The notes under the pieces: model-generated
Databases searched by the model: none
What the model was told of the DNA's origin: nothing
Seen by the model: the letters and a program-made list of their open reading frames with translations, nothing else
Position numbers and translations under genes: made by a program
From: Flavobacterium quisquiliarum
GTDB lineage: Bacteria; Bacteroidota; Bacteroidia; Flavobacteriales; Flavobacteriaceae
DNA length: 57,221 nucleotides
NCBI RefSeq assembly: GCF_019308285.1
Contig: NZ_WWEM01000033.1
Location: forward strand, 333,694-390,914
Direction: 5' to 3'
Shown: positions 53,338-57,221 of the stretch, in pieces
Layout: each line of letters opens with the position of its first letter
Numbering within the stretch: the first letter of the stretch is position 1

Positions 53338-53742
53338 CTATACAAAAAAGAGTGGCGCTATATTATCATCATCTTTTATTACCAGATCAACAAAATCCAT
53401 AATATGTCGCTGATGATCAAGATAAAATGTACTATTAGCAATTTCCTGAATGGCTTTCATTGGTAATATTGTTACGGTCAAATTATTACTTAAAGTAATT
53501 TGCTCTCTATATTTCTTAAATTGTATTTCACTTTTGCCAATTGTAACTTTTAAATTTTTATTGTTTGACATCAAATTACCAAAAGAATCTGTATACATTA
53601 CCAATATTTCATCTTCAAACTTTACAGTTCGATTAAATATAATTTTTGCTTCTGTTTGCATATTTATAACTACATAGCACTCATAATTTCTTTCAAAAGG
53701 AAATATAATCTGAATGTCATCTACTATTTTTTCATAATACAT
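53338..53742 (-). CDS. Hypothetical protein near the T6SS cargo genes
   Basis: A 134-residue protein that I do not recognise. It has no signal peptide, TM helix or Cys-rich motif; it looks like an alpha/beta cytoplasmic protein ('MYYEKIVDDIQIIFPFERNYECYVVINMQTEAKIIFNRTVKF..', ends in NIAPLFFV). It lies 96 nt downstream of the DUF2931 gene on the same strand. It may be part of the same T6SS-linked locus, for example an adaptor or second immunity protein, but nothing in the sequence shows this. Confidence 0.6.
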   Translation of the reverse strand: MYYEKIVDDIQIIFPFERNYECYVVINMQTEAKIIFNRTVKFEDEILVMYTDSFGNLMSNNKNLKVTIGKSEIQFKKYREQITLSNNLTVTILPMKAIQEIANSTFYLDHQRHIMDFVDLVIKDDDNIAPLFFV

Positions 53743-53838
53743 AATCTTTGTTTATTTTATTAACTATTCAAAATTTCTTCAGCCCTTTTATCAATTAAAA
53801 ACAGTTTTGTTTTTAATTTTTTCTAGCACAACTTCTTT

Positions 53839-54930
53839 TTACTTCACATTTTTATACATCCTTCCCGACAGCATGCTTGGAGACCAGTCAAATACCCTGA
53901 TACTGTCTGCTGCAAAAGGCCGGCCGTTGAGCATAAGTTCTACTGTGTTTTCTTTGGATATCTTGATCTGCATATCAATTCTGTCTCCTGAACTTTGAAA
54001 AACCTCGTTTACTTTCTGCCAATTGAAATATAAAAATGCCTGTTTTTTTTCTTCATCCTTTTTGCCGGTCATCCAGACTATATTAATTTCAAACGGAACG
54101 GCTCTTTCTTTGTAAACAGGATGGTTTATCCAGGGACGAAGCATACATTCTATTTCGCCGTTATAACAAGAACTCTGGAAACCAATAAGTTTTAAATCAG
54201 GATTCTCTGAACTTATAATTGGACACCAATGGTAACGGAAGCGGTAATTGTCCCATTTTGCGGGACTGGCATCTTCAAGAAAATATTCTTTAGCTGCTTC
54301 ATCATATCGATCTGAACTTAATCTGTACTTAGTCAAATATTTTTGCTTTGTTTTTTCTATTACAGCCCTATCTGTTAATATCTCTGCCTGATATCTTCCA
54401 AGCTCGATGCGTGTAATGCCAAAATTGAGCCACACCACCACCATACCTTTGGGAGCAAAACCAAAAACAAGATCACTGAAACTTTCATAAGATTTTCCAT
54501 TGGAAGATTTGTGGTCTCTGCCCAGTCTTTTGTATTCCTCTGTTTCTCCGTTTGCATCATCAATTCTTGCATAGGCCCTTTCCATATAATCTTTAATAGT
54601 ATCAATAGGAAAATCGACATTTAAACGATAAAAAACATCTTCGTATCGGGAATAATAAACAATATCAGCTCCAACAGGAGTGCCGTGCTGTTTTGTCCAG
54701 GTTTTTCCTGAATCTCCCCAACGTCCGGAAGAACTGCCATAAGGCAGACCTGCAGCAACTCCTTCTAAGGTTTTTATCGTATCGTAAATGGGGGTAATTC
54801 TGTATTTATTATCTGGCGCAGATATCTCTACACCAAACTCTGGTAAGTTTTTTTTCATTTCGCATCGTATTATTTGAATAAAAAGCAATAGGAACAGTAC
54901 ACTGGATCCAATTTTAAGCAGCCTATCCAT
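53839..54930 (-). CDS. DUF2931 protein, candidate immunity protein
   Basis: A 363-residue DUF2931 family protein. A hydrophobic N-terminus (residues about 5-22) ends in IIRCE, a poor lipobox, so it is exported or anchored. The mature part has 'YDTIKTLEGVAAGLPYGSSSGRWGDSGKTWTKQHGTPVGADIVYYSRYEDVFYRLNVDFPIDTI', 'VFGFAPKGMVVVWLNFG' and 'YRFRYHWCPIISSENPDLKL'. Its start overlaps the DUF2235 lipase gene by 8 nt, so they are translationally coupled. A periplasmic protein coupled to a lipase effector would fit an immunity role; this is inference. Confidence 0.8.
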   Translation of the reverse strand: MDRLLKIGSSVLFLLLFIQIIRCEMKKNLPEFGVEISAPDNKYRITPIYDTIKTLEGVAAGLPYGSSSGRWGDSGKTWTKQHGTPVGADIVYYSRYEDVFYRLNVDFPIDTIKDYMERAYARIDDANGETEEYKRLGRDHKSSNGKSYESFSDLVFGFAPKGMVVVWLNFGITRIELGRYQAEILTDRAVIEKTKQKYLTKYRLSSDRYDEAAKEYFLEDASPAKWDNYRFRYHWCPIISSENPDLKLIGFQSSCYNGEIECMLRPWINHPVYKERAVPFEINIVWMTGKKDEEKKQAFLYFNWQKVNEVFQSSGDRIDMQIKISKENTVELMLNGRPFAADSIRVFDWSPSMLSGRMYKNVK

Positions 54931-56575
54931 TTTGTATGTTACGGGTTCTTTGGGTTGCTATTTTTATGCCACCTAATCTGGGGCCTAAACCAAATTTTGT
55001 AGCGCTGGCAGACCAATGCAGGTATTCTCGTCTTAGTTTTTTTAAATCCTTTAGATCAATAAAATCTTGATACCGTATTTTTTTTACTTCGGCTAAGTAT
55101 TCTTTTACAATATTTTCTCCTTCTTTAAAACTTTTGAAATATTGATTTCTTAAGCGTGTACAGGTATTAATATAATGCACTAATTGCTTGTTTACATTAA
55201 TCAAAAAAATATCTTTTATTTGATGATCCAAAACCATATCATTAGAATAAATCACATCAAACTGCTTGGAGTAATGAAACATTTGATTGAGTGCTACCTT
55301 ATCGTAGCTGTTGTGAATCGCTTTTTTTATACCAACCAAGCCGTAATAGCCTGCTGGATTATCATCATACTCTTTTGGTATTGCCTGGGTAAAATCGGTC
55401 GTATAAGAATGTATGATATGCAGTTGATCGGGATTGTACCATCCCTCTTCAATGAGTATCTGCTTAAATTTTTCGCATTCCCGATTAAAGTAACGTTCAT
55501 AAAAAAGATCAACGGTTTCTGAATCGTTCTCTACATAACAGCCCCCAATATCAGAGTGCACTCCCGGCAGGGTAATTTCTATACCGTTTATTCCGGCACT
55601 GTCAATATTGGTTAAATCAAAATTATCACGATGCTCATCATCTGCGGCAAACTGCAAAACGAAAGAAGCTTTTTTTACCGCATCTAATCCTAACTGTTTT
55701 GTATCGCTATCGATAATATCAACTCCAAAAACCGACACACCTCTATGATTGACTCCATAGGCAGCAACAGTATCGTAAAGTCCTACAAATCTGAAAATAA
55801 TTTCATTAGGAACAAATTCCTGCTCCGCCAGACAGGCTCCAAAAAAGCCATGTTTCTGCACTAGTGCATCGTTTTTTTCTGTTTTAGTATAAGTTGCTCC
55901 CTGGAGACCATAAGGTGGCATAACGGTTGTCTCGCTACTTAACATTGGTGTATTGCTTGTCGTTGGTGTGTTCGCCACATGCAGAAAATGCCTTGCTGCA
56001 GTTGCTCCTCTGCTGAAACCATATACATTTACCTCAAGTACCGTAACTTTTCCTGCATATTTTTGCAATTTTTCTCCTGCGAAAAAACAAGCTTTGGTTA
56101 CTTTGGCTTTAACTCCTCGTTCTCCTTCTCCCATAGGAATTCCTGAGTTGTCAGGCATATTTCCAAAAAAAGTAGTTTCACTTTCCAAATCTTCCGTACC
56201 AATTCCTTCTATATAAATGCATACTTGATTTTCTGCATTTGGGTCTACAGCATCATAACCTCGGGCTACATTAGAATAATCATTGGTATAACTGTCGTCT
56301 AGATGGTTGGAGTTTTCATGTTCTTTTCCTGCTTCTGTGTTAGTTTTATTATTTTGTGTTCCGTCAAAAAATAAGTTTAGCCGTACTGTTTTTTCATTAG
56401 AAAGCGAATCGTCAGGATGCAGAGGTTCGTAATCATGATAATTCATACCTTCTTTTCCATACTGGATATTATGTTTCGCCGCAGCAATCGTCAAATCTCC
56501 TTCTGTGGCACGTATTTCTATATTACCTGTTGCAGTTTTGGTTAGCTTTCCTTCAATAATACTTATTTTACTCAT
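54923..56575 (-). CDS. T6SS DUF2235 lipase effector (Tle1-like) with VgrG-like N-tail
   Basis: A 550-residue putative phospholipase of the DUF2235 (Tle1-type) family, predicted to be injected by a type VI secretion system. Catalytic triad: Ser188 in VYGFSRGATAARHF, Asp268 in VGLYDTVAAYG, and His340 in LPGVHSDIGGCY; 'LNLFFDGTQNN' (about 68-78) starts the domain. Residues 1-55 are not part of the lipase fold: 'GNIEIRATEGDLTIAAAKHN' resembles the beta-repeats at the VgrG C-terminus and may load the protein onto VgrG. The last 110 residues are helical and may be membrane-active. vgrG is 2 nt upstream and the DUF2931 gene overlaps it. Confidence 0.87.
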   Translation of the reverse strand: MSKISIIEGKLTKTATGNIEIRATEGDLTIAAAKHNIQYGKEGMNYHDYEPLHPDDSLSNEKTVRLNLFFDGTQNNKTNTEAGKEHENSNHLDDSYTNDYSNVARGYDAVDPNAENQVCIYIEGIGTEDLESETTFFGNMPDNSGIPMGEGERGVKAKVTKACFFAGEKLQKYAGKVTVLEVNVYGFSRGATAARHFLHVANTPTTSNTPMLSSETTVMPPYGLQGATYTKTEKNDALVQKHGFFGACLAEQEFVPNEIIFRFVGLYDTVAAYGVNHRGVSVFGVDIIDSDTKQLGLDAVKKASFVLQFAADDEHRDNFDLTNIDSAGINGIEITLPGVHSDIGGCYVENDSETVDLFYERYFNRECEKFKQILIEEGWYNPDQLHIIHSYTTDFTQAIPKEYDDNPAGYYGLVGIKKAIHNSYDKVALNQMFHYSKQFDVIYSNDMVLDHQIKDIFLINVNKQLVHYINTCTRLRNQYFKSFKEGENIVKEYLAEVKKIRYQDFIDLKDLKKLRREYLHWSASATKFGLGPRLGGIKIATQRTRNIQNG

Positions 56576-56577
56576 AA

Positions 56578-57221
56578 TTATCCATTTTTAGAAGTTTCTC
56601 CACTGTGATTGTTTACGTTTTTTGCACCAAGTATGGTAACACTTTCTTCACTACTGTTTACTAATATTTCTTTAGCTCTTTCTTTAATATCTTTGCTTTC
56701 TGTTTCTTTATTTCCTTTTATCCATTCAGTCATGCTTCCTACAACAGTAAGCATGAAATTAAATCCTATTGTAAGATATTTTGAGCCTGTTATTTTTTCT
56801 GTATAATCCCCTCCAATAGTATCGGTTTTATTAAGTCCAACATTGGTGCGCATATTTTGCCCTGCACTGAGAATAATATCTTCACCAGCTTCCAATTCAA
56901 TATTTTTAGGCGCTTTAAATCTTATATTACCATCACCGTGAACAACTGCTATTGTCTGGCCTTTCTGGCTTTCAATTGTAATGTCGCCTGTAGCGTCATC
57001 AGAAATTATTCTGTTGCCACTTCTGGTCTGCAGCACTTTCAAATCATTATTAGGTGTGCTGTAGCCGGAATTTGCCTGCCCATTATACTGAGCCCCTATA
57101 ACAAACGGACACTCAACATTTCCTCCTTCAAAACCCACTAAAACTTCCTCTCCAATTTCAGGAATAAAATAGAAGCCTTTTCCGTTTCCAGAATGGGGCT
57201 GTATCATTCGCATCCAGTCGC
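56578..57221 (-). CDS. vgrG: VgrG (T6SS spike) C-terminal part, truncated by the window edge
   Basis: The C-terminal 214 residues of a VgrG-type spike; the frame stays open to the end of the window (the first residues seen are Asp-Trp-Met-Arg). The gp5-type OB-fold is present: 'WMRMIQPHSGNGKGFYFIPEIGEEVLVGFEGG' and 'CPFVIGAQYNGQANSGYST'. A needle-like beta repeat follows ('GDITIESQKGQTIAVVHGDGNIRFKAPKNIELEAGEDIILSAGQNM'), then 'DYTEKITGSKYLTIGFN'. No effector domain is fused. The next gene (lipase) starts 2 nt after the stop, so VgrG and its cargo are made together. Confidence 0.92.
   Translation of the reverse strand, partial: DWMRMIQPHSGNGKGFYFIPEIGEEVLVGFEGGNVECPFVIGAQYNGQANSGYSTPNNDLKVLQTRSGNRIISDDATGDITIESQKGQTIAVVHGDGNIRFKAPKNIELEAGEDIILSAGQNMRTNVGLNKTDTIGGDYTEKITGSKYLTIGFNFMLTVVGSMTEWIKGNKETESKDIKERAKEILVNSSEESVTILGAKNVNNHSGETSKNG

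Noticed and set aside
53807..53998. Plus-strand frame at the end of the DUF2931 gene
   Set aside because: It is antisense to a well-supported gene and lacks any recognisable feature.

Overview
This AT-rich window comes from a member of the Bacteroidetes, very probably a Flavobacterium. Evidence: several promoters fit the Bacteroidetes pattern TTG-N17-23-TAnnTTTG, start codons lack Shine-Dalgarno sequences, the tRNAs lack an encoded CCA, and the proteins include a type IX secretion (T9SS) type-B C-terminus, PorP/SprF, DUF4270, DUF4249 and an HPPK-deoxynucleoside kinase fusion. The species cannot be fixed from the sequence alone.

Layout. 1-470: an 8-bp tandem repeat, then tRNA-Leu(TAA) and tRNA-Gly(GCC) on the minus strand with their own promoter and terminator. 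471-18.3 kb: housekeeping and envelope genes (mutS, a DUF1573 protein, a SpoU methyltransferase, a large LRR/lectin/Ig adhesin with a T9SS signal, the folK-dNK fusion, sppA, a hydrolase, an AsmA-like protein, a GT9 glycosyltransferase, a DUF2797 protein, a GH3-family enzyme). 18.3-24.5 kb: serB, then a divergent accessory locus in which three VOC (glyoxalase-fold) and two SRPBCC (START-fold) genes alternate beside a GlxA-type AraC regulator, then an L,D-transpeptidase-like lipoprotein. 24.6-29.6 kb: the tig-clpP-clpX proteostasis group, a small 4-TM protein and an alpha/beta hydrolase. 29.8-34.3 kb: a lipoprotein, and a DUF4249 lipoprotein with its TonB-dependent receptor. 34.4-43.7 kb: pdxJ, then CBS, nadK, DUF6089, uppS, bamA, two ompH genes and murI, an envelope-biogenesis block. 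43.7-50.6 kb: a DUF4270 lipoprotein/beta-barrel pair, and a barrel-kelch-DUF4907-histidine kinase-LytTR cluster that looks like a surface-sensing system. 50.7-53.2 kb: gamma carbonic anhydrase, orphan PorP/SprF, and an Nfu protein with a duplicated N-domain. 53.3-57.2 kb: a hypothetical gene and a type VI secretion (T6SS) cargo module: the C-terminus of VgrG, a DUF2235 lipase effector and an overlapping DUF2931 candidate immunity gene.

The most unusual non-coding content is four kinds of intergenic repeat: (i) an octamer family (consensus nCTrAGnT) at three loci in both orientations, (ii) a roughly 70-130 bp dispersed element with conserved ends and variable internal hairpins at three loci, (iii) a perfect 32-bp inverted repeat filling the gap between two convergent genes, and (iv) a degenerate palindromic spacer before nadK. 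The best candidates for undescribed biology are the T6SS cargo module, whose lipase carries a short VgrG-like N-terminal tail, the kelch/DUF4907/LytTR cluster with an internal terminator-like hairpin, and the repeat families.
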